Shown one piece after another: positions 1 through 5,128 of a stretch of 6,163 nucleotides of DNA. Each line of letters begins with the position of its first letter. Position 1 is the stretch's first letter. The stretch comes from an uncultured Ruminococcus sp. GTDB lineage: Bacteria > Bacillota > Clostridia > Oscillospirales > Ruminococcaceae. The notes beneath the pieces are model-generated. The model worked only from the letters and a program-made list of their open reading frames with translations. It had not been told where the DNA came from and made no database searches. The stretch spans positions 1-6,163 of the forward strand of contig USJI01000075.1 in the NCBI GenBank assembly GCA_900554975.1, given 5' to 3'. The translations under genes and the position numbers were made by a program.

Positions 1-16
1 TTTTCTTTTTATCTGC

Positions 17-32
17 GGAGGTGACCGTTATT
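17..32 (+). promoter_or_regulatory. dnaX: dnaX Shine-Dalgarno and probable AUU start codon
   Basis: Bases 17-24 read GGAGGTGA, an eight-base perfect complement to the 3' end of 16S rRNA. The only conventional start codon, GTG at 21-23, lies inside this element and could not be used with it. The in-frame ATT at 30-32 is five bases downstream of the element, and it gives a protein starting M-Y-T-A-L-Y-R-K-W-R-P, matching the usual DnaX N-terminus (M-Y-Q-A-L-Y-R or M-S-Y-Q-A-L-Y-R). AUU is a rare but real bacterial start, known from infC. A start beyond the left edge cannot be excluded, because no in-frame stop is seen in bases 3-20. Confidence 0.6.
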
Positions 33-1604
33 TACACAGCATTATACAGAAAATGGCGTCCCCTTTCTTTTGATGACGTCATTTCTCAGCCGCACATAAC
101 AACTACGCTGAAAAATCAGATTAAAAACGGAAAGACGGCTCACGCATATCTTTTCACAGGTTCGAGAGGAACCGGCAAGACGACCTGTGCCAGAATCTTT
201 GCAAAGGCGGTAAACTGCCCGAACCAGCATGACGGAAACCCTTGCCTTGAATGTGAAATATGCAGGGACGCTGACAACTCTGCTTTGTCCGATATAATTG
301 AAATAGATGCCGCCTCAAACAACGGCGTTGACGATATAAGAGATCTGCGTGACGGTGCTGTTTACACTCCGGAACGCTGTAAATACAAGGTTTATATTAT
401 CGATGAAGTGCATATGCTTACGCCGAACGCTTTCAATGCACTGCTTAAAATAATGGAAGAACCGCCGGAATACGTCAAGTTTATTCTTGCCACGACTGAG
501 GTTCACAAAGTTCCTGCAACGATAACTTCACGCTGTCAGAGATTTGATTTCCGCAGAATCCTTTCAGAGGATATCAAAAACAGGCTTTGTTACATTGCGG
601 ATAAAGAGGGGCTTTCACTTGATGAGAATGCAGCTATGCTTATTGCCGGACTTTCAGACGGCGGAATGAGAGATGCTCTGTCACTGCTTGACCAGTGTGC
701 GGCATATTCCGAAAATATAACGGTCGATACCGTTTCAGCAGCAGGAGGCATTGCCGGACGCGGTCCGCTTTTTGAGCTTATGGAAGCTTCCGCTGAAAAG
801 CAGCCGGGAAAGGCTCTGGAAATTGCGGACAACCTTTATTCCATGTCAAAAGATATGGCAAGACTTTGCAGTGAACTCACTGACCAGTTCAGAAATCTTA
901 TGCTTTTAAAAGTATGCCCTGAAAAAAGCAGCCTTATCATATGTATGCCGGACGAACTGGACAGGCTCAGGTCTCTTGCAGGACGTATGGAACTTTCCGA
1001 AATATTGTCAAAACTTGAGATTCTTCAGGATTGCAGCGAGAAAATCGGAAAGGCTCTGAACAAGCGTATTGAGTTTGAAATGTGCCTTGTCAAGCTCTGC
1101 ACAGGACAAATCAGACAAAAAACTATTGACAATTACGAAAATTATGGTACAATAAAACAGACGGGTAATTCTTCAGCCGCAAAGACTGCGATTCCGGAGG
1201 AAGTTCCGTCAGCACAGCCGAAAGTATCTGCAAGCGAAGATACACAGCCGAAACCTCAGACGGACACCGCAAAGCTTAAAGCCTCCGATTTCAAACCGCT
1301 TATGGAGTGGTCGGAGATACTTGAGGAATTTACAAAGGTCTGCCCTTCCGTTTCAGGAGCGCTTAAAGATTCAAGGGCTTTTGTCTATAAGGACATTATG
1401 CTTATAGACAGCAGGAACAGGTTTTTCCTGAAGCTTTTCAAGGTGAAGGAAAATCTCAGCATACTAAGGGAAACCATAGAAAGAGTTATGGGGAAAAGCT
1501 ATGTTATAAAAGCAAGATGCTCCGCTGCTGCCGAGGCAGAACACAAGGCGGAAAAACTTGTTGAAAAAGCTATAAACAGCGGAATAGAAACTGCTGTTGA
1601 ATAA
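21..1604 (+). CDS. dnaX: DNA polymerase III subunit gamma/tau (clamp loader ATPase)
   Basis: DnaX is the ATPase of the cytoplasmic clamp loader, which opens the beta clamp and loads it on primed DNA. Numbering from GTG at 21 gives 527 residues. Visible are the ALYRKWRP N-terminal signature (7-14), Walker A GSRGTGKT (47-54), a four-cysteine zinc module (C66, C75, C78, C81), Walker B IIDE (126-129), sensor 1 TT (158-159), the SRC arginine-finger motif (170-172) and sensor 2 GGMRDALS (214-221). A Pro/Ala/Ser/Lys-rich linker (about 379-420) leads to a C-terminal domain of about 105 residues, so this is a tau-type protein. No in-phase slippery heptamer for a short gamma form was found. The start is uncertain: GTG at 21 lies inside the ribosome binding site, the frame is open to the window edge, and ATT at 30 fits better (see separate entry). 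It is the first visible gene of dnaX-ybaB-recR. The identity is very secure. Confidence 0.97.
   Translation: MTVIYTALYRKWRPLSFDDVISQPHITTTLKNQIKNGKTAHAYLFTGSRGTGKTTCARIFAKAVNCPNQHDGNPCLECEICRDADNSALSDIIEIDAASNNGVDDIRDLRDGAVYTPERCKYKVYIIDEVHMLTPNAFNALLKIMEEPPEYVKFILATTEVHKVPATITSRCQRFDFRRILSEDIKNRLCYIADKEGLSLDENAAMLIAGLSDGGMRDALSLLDQCAAYSENITVDTVSAAGGIAGRGPLFELMEASAEKQPGKALEIADNLYSMSKDMARLCSELTDQFRNLMLLKVCPEKSSLIICMPDELDRLRSLAGRMELSEILSKLEILQDCSEKIGKALNKRIEFEMCLVKLCTGQIRQKTIDNYENYGTIKQTGNSSAAKTAIPEEVPSAQPKVSASEDTQPKPQTDTAKLKASDFKPLMEWSEILEEFTKVCPSVSGALKDSRAFVYKDIMLIDSRNRFFLKLFKVKENLSILRETIERVMGKSYVIKARCSAAAEAEHKAEKLVEKAINSGIETAVE
1126..1153 (+). promoter_or_regulatory. sigma-A-type promoter inside dnaX, candidate for ybaB-recR
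   Basis: TTGACA at 1126-1131 is a perfect -35. After a 16-base spacer comes TACAAT at 1148-1153 (5 of 6 bases to TATAAT), preceded by TG at 1145-1146, which makes an extended -10. The predicted transcription start is near 1160. The site sits in the dnaX coding sequence at residues about 369-378, just before the interdomain linker. No well-placed start codon and ribosome binding site for a truncated DnaX was seen, so the likely use is a separate transcript of ybaB and recR. The match is visible; activity is inferred. Confidence 0.5.
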
Positions 1605-1643
1605 ACAAAAATATTATCTAATCTATAAGGAGATTTAAAAATT

Positions 1644-1988
1644 ATGAAGTCAAGAGTACCTAAGAATATTGGCGGAGCTCAGAACATGAATTCAATGATA
1701 AAGCAGGCTCAGAAGATGCAGGACGAAATCACAGAACTGCAGAATGATATTGAAGCAAGAGAATTTTCTGCAACTTCAGGCGGTGGCGTTGTTGAAGTTG
1801 TTGTAACAGGTGCAAAGAACTTAAAGAGCCTTACAATCAAGCCGGAAGCTGTTGACCCTGAAGATGTTGAAATGCTCCAGGATCTCGTTATCAGTGCTGT
1901 TAACGAAGCTATGGCTAATGTTGAAAAGACAACTGAAGAAGAAATGAACAAGATCACAGGCGGAGTTTCACTCCCTGGATTATTCTGA
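1644..1988 (+). CDS. ybaB: YbaB/EbfC family nucleoid-associated DNA-binding protein
   Basis: This is a small homodimeric DNA-binding protein of the YbaB/EbfC family, placed between dnaX and recR as in most bacteria, and thought to act on the nucleoid. It has 114 residues, a usual length. The N-terminal segment N-M-N-S-M-I-K-Q-A-Q-K-M-Q (about 14-26) starts the long helix, the G-G-G-V-V-E-V-V-V-T-G strand region follows (about 46-56), and a second helical part (E-M-L-Q-D-L-V through T-E-E-E-M) ends in G-G-V-S-L-P-G-L-F, all typical of the family. ATG at 1644 is chosen because AAGGAG at 1627-1632 lies 11 bases upstream and because clostridial relatives share the M-K-x-R leader. All nine lysines use AAG, unlike neighbouring recR, which suggests high expression. 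It starts 39 bases after dnaX and ends three bases before recR. Confidence 0.95.
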   Translation: MKSRVPKNIGGAQNMNSMIKQAQKMQDEITELQNDIEAREFSATSGGGVVEVVVTGAKNLKSLTIKPEAVDPEDVEMLQDLVISAVNEAMANVEKTTEEEMNKITGGVSLPGLF

Positions 1989-1991
1989 TAA

Positions 1992-2594
1992 ATGGCTGAT
2001 AATAATGCACTTCCCCTTGTGATTCTGGCTGAACAGTTTGCCAAACTGCCCGGAATAGGCATGAAAACCGCTCAGCGTCTTGCCTATGCGGTAATGTCCA
2101 TGAGCGATGAGGACGCAAGACAGTTTTCAGATGCTATCATGTCCGTTAAAAATGATGTTGGTTACTGCAAAGTCTGTCAGAATCTAACAGAATATGAAGT
2201 CTGTCCCATATGCTCCGACCCCGACAGAGATCAGACGGTTATCTGCGTTGTGGAAACCCCGAAAGACGTTTCCGCTTTTGAACGCACAAACGAATATGTC
2301 GGTACATATCATGTGCTGCACGGGCTTCTTTCACCGATAAACGGTGTGGGGCCTGACAATATCCGTATAAAGGAACTGCTTGATCGTGTAAAAAACGTCG
2401 ATGTCAGGGAAATTATTATGGCTACAAATCCAACCGTTGAAGGCGAAGCAACTGCTATGTACATTGCAAGACTTTTAAAACCTATGGGAATAAAAGTAAC
2501 AAGACTTGCTTTCGGCATACCGGTCGGCGGTCATCTTGAATACGCTGATGAAGTAACGCTTTTCAAGGCTCTGGAAAACAGAAGTGAAATGTAA
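1992..2594 (+). CDS. recR: Recombination mediator protein RecR
   Basis: RecR works with RecO and RecF to load RecA on SSB-coated single-stranded DNA during gap repair. The protein has 200 residues, the normal length. It shows the helix-hairpin-helix [12 protein letters not shown] (19-30), a C4 zinc finger (C59, C62, C71, C74), a Toprim domain (about 82-175) with V-V-E at 86-88 and A-T-N-P-T-V-E-G-E (144-152), and the conserved C-terminus [16 protein letters not shown]. The start follows ybaB directly: TGA (ybaB stop), TAA, then ATG at 1992. No good Shine-Dalgarno precedes it (only GGA at 1977-1979, 12 bases away), so translation probably depends on ribosomes finishing ybaB. Lysine codons are 8 AAA to 2 AAG, the opposite of ybaB. 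Confidence 0.97.
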   Translation: MADNNALPLVILAEQFAKLPGIGMKTAQRLAYAVMSMSDEDARQFSDAIMSVKNDVGYCKVCQNLTEYEVCPICSDPDRDQTVICVVETPKDVSAFERTNEYVGTYHVLHGLLSPINGVGPDNIRIKELLDRVKNVDVREIIMATNPTVEGEATAMYIARLLKPMGIKVTRLAFGIPVGGHLEYADEVTLFKALENRSEM

Positions 2595-2598
2595 TTTT

Positions 2599-2632
2599 TA
2601 CCGTACCGGTCTTTTCCGGTGCGGTATTTTTT
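2599..2632 (+). terminator. Intrinsic terminator of dnaX-ybaB-recR
   Basis: An 11-bp stem with one G-U pair (left arm 2599-2609, right arm 2616-2626) closes a six-base loop and is followed by six T. It starts five bases after the recR stop and separates the operon from deoD. Confidence 0.9.
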
Positions 2633-2662
2633 AAACTTTTTCTAATTAAGGAGGTTGATTTT

Positions 2663-3373
2663 ATGCCTACACCACATAACAATGCCCAAAAGGGTGATAT
2701 TGCAAAAACTGTCCTGATGCCGGGCGATCCGCTCAGAGCCGAATTTATTGCAAAAACTTATCTTGAAAATCCTGTCTGCTATAATAATGTCCGGGGAATG
2801 CTCGGGTTCACAGGAACTTACAAGGGAGTTAAGGTTTCCGTTCAGGGAAGCGGCATGGGAATGCCTTCCATCGGAATATATTCCTATGAGCTTTACAATG
2901 AATATGATGTTGAAAATATTATAAGGGTGGGAACTGCCGGTTCAATAGCTGATTTTGTCGGCCTGCGTGATGTCGTAATCGCTATGGGTGCCTGTACCAA
3001 CTCGAATTATGCTAAGCAGTATGAGCTTCCCGGAACTTATGCGCCGACCGCATCTTACAGTCTGCTCAGAAAAGCGGCTGATGCGGCTGAAAAACATGGC
3101 TGCAACTGCCATATAGGAAACGTGCTTTCAAGCGATACTTTTTATGATGATGCAAATTCACTTGCAAAATGGCAGAAAATGAATGTACTGGCGATAGAAA
3201 TGGAATCCGCCGCACTGTATATGAATGCCGCAAGGGCAGGAAAAAATGCTCTGTGTATTCTCACGGTATCTGACTGTCCGCTGAAAGGACTTTCCACAAC
3301 TGCTGAGGAACGTCAGACAAGTTTCAGGGATATGATGGAGATTGCCCTTGAAACAGCAGCAGATAAATCCTGA
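2663..3373 (+). CDS. deoD: Purine-nucleoside phosphorylase, DeoD type
   Basis: This is a cytoplasmic hexameric-type purine nucleoside phosphorylase that splits purine (deoxy)ribonucleosides with phosphate to the free base and (deoxy)ribose-1-phosphate, for salvage. The 236 residues align nearly end to end with my recollection of E. coli DeoD (239). Visible are T-P-H (3-5, His5), the phosphate-binding P-G-D-P-L-R (20-25), N-N-V-R-G-M-L-G-F-T-G (41-51, Arg44), R-V-G-T (88-91), the nucleoside-binding E-M-E (179-181) and the catalytic S-D (Asp204) with Arg217. Residues 205-210 (C-P-L-K-G-L) differ from the E. coli loop between these two. AAGGAGG at 2648-2654, eight bases upstream, fixes the ATG. 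The gene stands alone behind a strong terminator. I saw no convincing promoter in the 30 bases between, so it may rely on a weak promoter or on read-through. Confidence 0.96.
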   Translation: MPTPHNNAQKGDIAKTVLMPGDPLRAEFIAKTYLENPVCYNNVRGMLGFTGTYKGVKVSVQGSGMGMPSIGIYSYELYNEYDVENIIRVGTAGSIADFVGLRDVVIAMGACTNSNYAKQYELPGTYAPTASYSLLRKAADAAEKHGCNCHIGNVLSSDTFYDDANSLAKWQKMNVLAIEMESAALYMNAARAGKNALCILTVSDCPLKGLSTTAEERQTSFRDMMEIALETAADKS

Positions 3374-3409
3374 TATTTTTAAAACTTTAAGATTATTTTA
3401 AGATAACAA

Positions 3410-3418
3410 TGATATACT
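3410..3418 (+). promoter_or_regulatory. Extended -10 promoter downstream of deoD
   Basis: TG at 3410-3411, one base, then TATACT at 3413-3418 form an extended -10 element. No good -35 is seen 16-18 bases upstream, but extended -10 promoters tolerate this. The predicted start is about 3425. No protein gene lies downstream on this strand before the terminator at 3501-3535. Confidence 0.4.
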
Positions 3419-3424
3419 TGCATC

Positions 3425-3535
3425 ATGGATATAGAAGAGTCTGTATGACATCTTCTTCAACAATCCTTAATTCCCCCTCTATATATCTTTTATCTGTTCG
3501 GCTATGCCATTGTTTTCGGCATAGCTTTTCTTTTT
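3425..3535 (+). ncRNA. Candidate small RNA between deoD and rpsT
   Basis: An RNA of about 110 nt would run from the extended -10 promoter to a perfect terminator hairpin. It contains a hairpin at 3433-3456 (AGAAGA-GTC paired with GAC-TCTTCT, one bulged A, five-base loop). It then has an unpaired-looking pyrimidine stretch with five consecutive C at 3473-3477, and GATATAGA (3428-3435), which can alternatively pair with TCTATATATC (3478-3487). C-rich single-stranded stretches are the seed type of several Gram-positive small RNAs. The only reading frame at the start codes seven residues (ATG 3425, stop TGA 3446-3448) and has no ribosome binding site. It could instead be just a long deoD 3' untranslated region. 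I do not recognise an Rfam family. Confidence 0.35.
3501..3535 (+). terminator. Intrinsic terminator, plus strand
   Basis: GCTATGCC at 3501-3508 pairs perfectly with GGCATAGC at 3518-3525 across a nine-base loop and is followed by TTTTCTTTTT. It would end deoD read-through or the candidate small RNA. On the other strand it has no T tract. Confidence 0.85.
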
Positions 3536-3557
3536 GCATTACTTCTATAAAAGAATT

Positions 3558-3591
3558 AAACGGTACTGTTTTTTAAGACAGTACCGTTTTT
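3558..3591. terminator. Second terminator hairpin, probably bidirectional
   Basis: A perfect 12-bp stem (AAACGGTACTGT at 3558-3569 with its complement at 3578-3589) and an eight-base loop are followed by T's on the plus strand. On the minus strand the stem is followed by a T-rich AATTCTTTT tail. It lies between convergent deoD and rpsT. Confidence 0.75.
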
Positions 3592-3598
3592 AGGACAG

Positions 3599-3629
3599 AA
3601 AATAAGCGTGTTCTTCTGAACACGCTTAT
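3599..3629 (-). terminator. Terminator of rpsT
   Basis: ATAAGCGTGTTC at 3602-3613 pairs perfectly over 12 bp with 3618-3629 around a four-base loop. Read on the minus strand, the stem ends in TTATTTTCTG, a modest T tract. It lies about 40 bases beyond the rpsT stop codon. Confidence 0.75.
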
Positions 3630-3670
3630 ATGCATTATTAATCTGACTTAACTAAATTAATATATCTCTC

Positions 3671-3931
3671 TTAGCCTGAAGCATTGAGCTTCTTAGCCAG
3701 CTGAGCCTTCTTTCTGCTTGCGCAGTTTTTGTGCATAAGACCCTTTGAAGCAGCCTGATCCACTTTCTTTATAGCAACTCTGATTACTTCAGCCTTATCT
3801 GCTGTGTTATTAACACAAGCTGCGTCAGCATTCTTGAGAATTGTCTTAAGATTTGATTTTCTTGACTTGTTGGCAGCAGCCTTTGTCTTGTTAACCTTAA
3901 CTCTCTTAACTGCGGATTTAATATTTGGCAT
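3671..3931 (-). CDS. rpsT: 30S ribosomal protein S20
   Basis: S20 is a primary 16S rRNA-binding protein of the small subunit, all helical and strongly basic. The 86 residues match the usual 86-88. The N-terminus M-P-N-I-K-S-A-V-K-R is diagnostic, and the C-terminal part G-L-M-H-K-N-C-A-S-R-K-K-A-Q-L-A-K-K-L-N is the conserved second half of the helical bundle. The start is secure: GGGAGGTG (minus strand, plus positions 3939-3946) lies seven bases before ATG. Codons are of the highly expressed type (mostly AAG for Lys, GCT/GCA for Ala). It is convergent with deoD and divergent from gpr, an arrangement also known in Bacillus. A good promoter and a leader of about 180 nt precede it. Confidence 0.97.
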   Translation of the reverse strand: MPNIKSAVKRVKVNKTKAAANKSRKSNLKTILKNADAACVNNTADKAEVIRVAIKKVDQAASKGLMHKNCASRKKAQLAKKLNASG

Positions 3932-4111
3932 AACGTTACACCTCCCTGAAAATAAATGGAATGGCTGATATTATTATTTACAGAAAATGCAATAATAATT
4001 CAGATAAAGCAGCATAAACTAAAAGCAACGCAAGCTTTATTTCAAGCAGGACACGACCGTTACCTTTAAACACGATGTAATGAGCATCTGTGTTACACTG
4101 CACCAACACTA
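3932..4111 (-). promoter_or_regulatory. Long structured 5' leader of rpsT
   Basis: The predicted transcript from the upstream promoter has about 180 nt before the rpsT ATG and no open frame of note. On the minus strand it offers three structures. The first is a hairpin AACAC-GATG / CATC-GTGTT (plus 4068-4095 region, one bulged A). The second is ATAAAGC / GCTTTAT (about 4040 to 4004). The third is a nine-pair A/T stem ATTATTATT / AATAATAAT (about 3998 to 3970) just before the ribosome binding site. UUACAUC (4074-4080) can also pair with GGUGUAA (3936-3942), which overlaps the Shine-Dalgarno. S20 autoregulates in E. coli; a leader of this kind here is inference. Confidence 0.45.
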
Positions 4112-4117
4112 ATAATT

Positions 4118-4146
4118 ATTTTACCATTTTATACGCAAAATTGCAA
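4118..4146 (-). promoter_or_regulatory. sigma-A promoter of rpsT
   Basis: On the minus strand TTGCAA (plus 4141-4146) is followed after exactly 17 bases by TAAAAT (plus 4118-4123). TGG directly before the -10 makes it an extended -10 element. The predicted start is near 4111. It is the best promoter match in the intergenic region and faces rpsT. Confidence 0.65.
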
Positions 4147-4156
4147 TAGGCAATTT
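4138..4156. repeat. Inverted repeat over the rpsT -35 region
   Basis: AAATTGC (4138-4144), five bases, then GCAATTT (4150-4156) form a perfect seven-base inverted repeat. It covers the rpsT -35 hexamer, so it could be an operator, but a chance A/T-rich palindrome is equally possible. Confidence 0.3.
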
Positions 4157-4170
4157 CAAAATAATATAAC

Positions 4171-4200
4171 GAAAAAATCACGTTGATTTAAAGCATAATG
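4171..4200 (+). promoter_or_regulatory. Possible sigma-G (forespore) promoter of gpr
   Basis: CATAATG at 4194-4200 matches six of seven positions of the sigma-G -10 (CATNHTA). GAAAA at 4171-4175, 18 bases upstream, matches four of five positions of the -35 (GHATR). Transcription would start near 4207, giving a short leader that contains the gpr ribosome binding site at 4219-4224. In Bacillus gpr is expressed in the forespore by sigma-F and sigma-G. The match is moderate and the region is A/T rich. Confidence 0.4.
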
Positions 4201-4233
4201 CACAACTTTTCAGAATAAAAGGAGTTTAAAATT

Positions 4234-5085
4234 ATGATTTCAAGAACAGACCTTGCACTTGAAAGCCTTGATGCGGCAAAAATCAGCGAGGGAATAACCC
4301 GCAAAATCAGGGGAAATGCTTTCAGGATAACTGAAATTGAAATATCTCATGACCGTTATGGTGAGAAAATCGGCAAAAAGAAAGGCAGATACATTACGCT
4401 TGAAGGCTCTCCTCTGGGCGGATTTTCAGACAAATTCGAGGAAATGTGTGCCGAATTTTCACAGGAGCTTTCACAGTTCATACCTCCGGACGGAAAAGTT
4501 CTCGCCGTCGGGCTTGGCAACAGCGACATAACTCCTGATGCTCTCGGGCCGCAGTCAGCCGCAAAGATACTTGCCACAAGGCATCTGCGTGAGGAACTTG
4601 GAGACGAGGACGAATTTCTTTCCGGATTAAGACCAGTAAGTGTACTTGCAAGTGGTGTTCTCGGTCAGACAGGCATAGAAACAGCAGAACTTATAGACAG
4701 TCTTACAGAAAAGATACAGCCGGACGCAGTAATCGCCATTGATGCACTCGCCTGTTCTGATGTTAACCGTCTTGGCAAGACTATACAGATATCTGATGCA
4801 GGCATATCCCCAGGAAGCGGAGTTCAGAACAAGCGGCGTGAGCTTTCAAGGGATACGCTCGGAATACCTGTAATAGCCGTAGGCGTGCCGACAGTTGTGG
4901 ATATGCACACTATTGTTTCGGATTATACAGGAAAACTGATTGCTCCGACAGTTCCGAACATGATGGTAACTCCACGTGATATAGACCGTCTTACAGAACG
5001 TTCCGCCGCACTGATAGCAGCAGGGGTAAATATGGCTCTGCACCCTCAGCTTTCCTTTGAGGATATAGAATCAATTATGTACTAA
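4234..5085 (+). CDS. gpr: Spore germination protease GPR (family A25)
   Basis: GPR is made as an inactive zymogen in the forespore and, on germination, starts degrading the DNA-protecting small acid-soluble proteins. The 283 residues contain R-T-D-L-A at 4-8, corresponding to the autoprocessing site, so the propeptide would be only about six residues. They also contain G-R-Y-I-T-L-E (51-57), V-G-L-G-N (92-96) with T-P-D-A-L-G-P (100-106), and I-D-A-L-A (169-173). Asp102 and Asp170 correspond to the two aspartates considered catalytic in Bacillus. I-S-P-G-S-G-V (191-197), G-V-P-T-V-V-D (217-223) and M-M-V-T-P (243-247) follow. It is much shorter than the Bacillus protein (about 370), mainly because the segment between S-D (229-230) and M-V-T-P is only about 13 residues. 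The start is firm: AAGGAG at 4219-4224, and an in-frame TAA at 4216-4218 blocks any longer form. It marks the organism as a likely spore former. Confidence 0.95.
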   Translation: MISRTDLALESLDAAKISEGITRKIRGNAFRITEIEISHDRYGEKIGKKKGRYITLEGSPLGGFSDKFEEMCAEFSQELSQFIPPDGKVLAVGLGNSDITPDALGPQSAAKILATRHLREELGDEDEFLSGLRPVSVLASGVLGQTGIETAELIDSLTEKIQPDAVIAIDALACSDVNRLGKTIQISDAGISPGSGVQNKRRELSRDTLGIPVIAVGVPTVVDMHTIVSDYTGKLIAPTVPNMMVTPRDIDRLTERSAALIAAGVNMALHPQLSFEDIESIMY

Positions 5086-5086
5086 A

Positions 5087-5119
5087 AAAGGGGCACCCTC
5101 TCATACAGGGTGTCCCTTT
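5087..5119. terminator. Bidirectional terminator between gpr and pgsA
   Basis: A stem of ten pairs (5090-5099 with 5107-5116, one G-U) around a seven-base loop extends by A-T pairs to 5087/5119. On the minus strand it ends in a run of six T directly after CCCC, a strong terminator for pgsA. On the plus strand the tail is TTTATATTTATTTT, adequate for gpr. It begins one base after the gpr stop codon and lies nine bases from the pgsA stop. Confidence 0.88.
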
Positions 5120-5128
5120 ATATTTATT

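Noticed and set aside
1..10. T-rich start of the window as the tail of an upstream terminator or signal recognition RNA gene, which often precedes dnaX
   Set aside because: Only the pyrimidine run is inside the window; no stem can be seen, so the feature cannot be supported.
921..929. Six A run followed by G in dnaX, resembling the A-AAA-AAG frameshift site that makes the gamma subunit in E. coli
   Set aside because: The codons are GAA AAA AGC, so the heptamer is in the wrong phase for tandem -1 slippage. It also lies before the end of the collar domain, and six A is short for transcriptional slippage.
1116..1124. CAA AAA ACT run in dnaX as a possible slippery site
   Set aside because: The preceding codon does not allow re-pairing in the -1 frame, and no heptamer of the X-XXY-YYZ form is in phase.
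1709..2062. 117-codon open frame on the minus strand across ybaB and recR
   Set aside because: It is a mirror of two certain genes, with serine/threonine-rich low-complexity translation and no ribosome binding site of its own.
3425..3448. Seven-codon leaderless open frame at the predicted start of the small-RNA candidate
   Set aside because: It is too short to judge, has no ribosome binding site, and its codons coincide with the hairpin arm; chance is the simpler explanation.
3959..3970. AATGGCTGATA occurs both at the recR start (1991-2001) and in the rpsT leader
   Set aside because: A single 11-base match in a 6-kb window without flanking similarity or symmetry; no sign of duplication.
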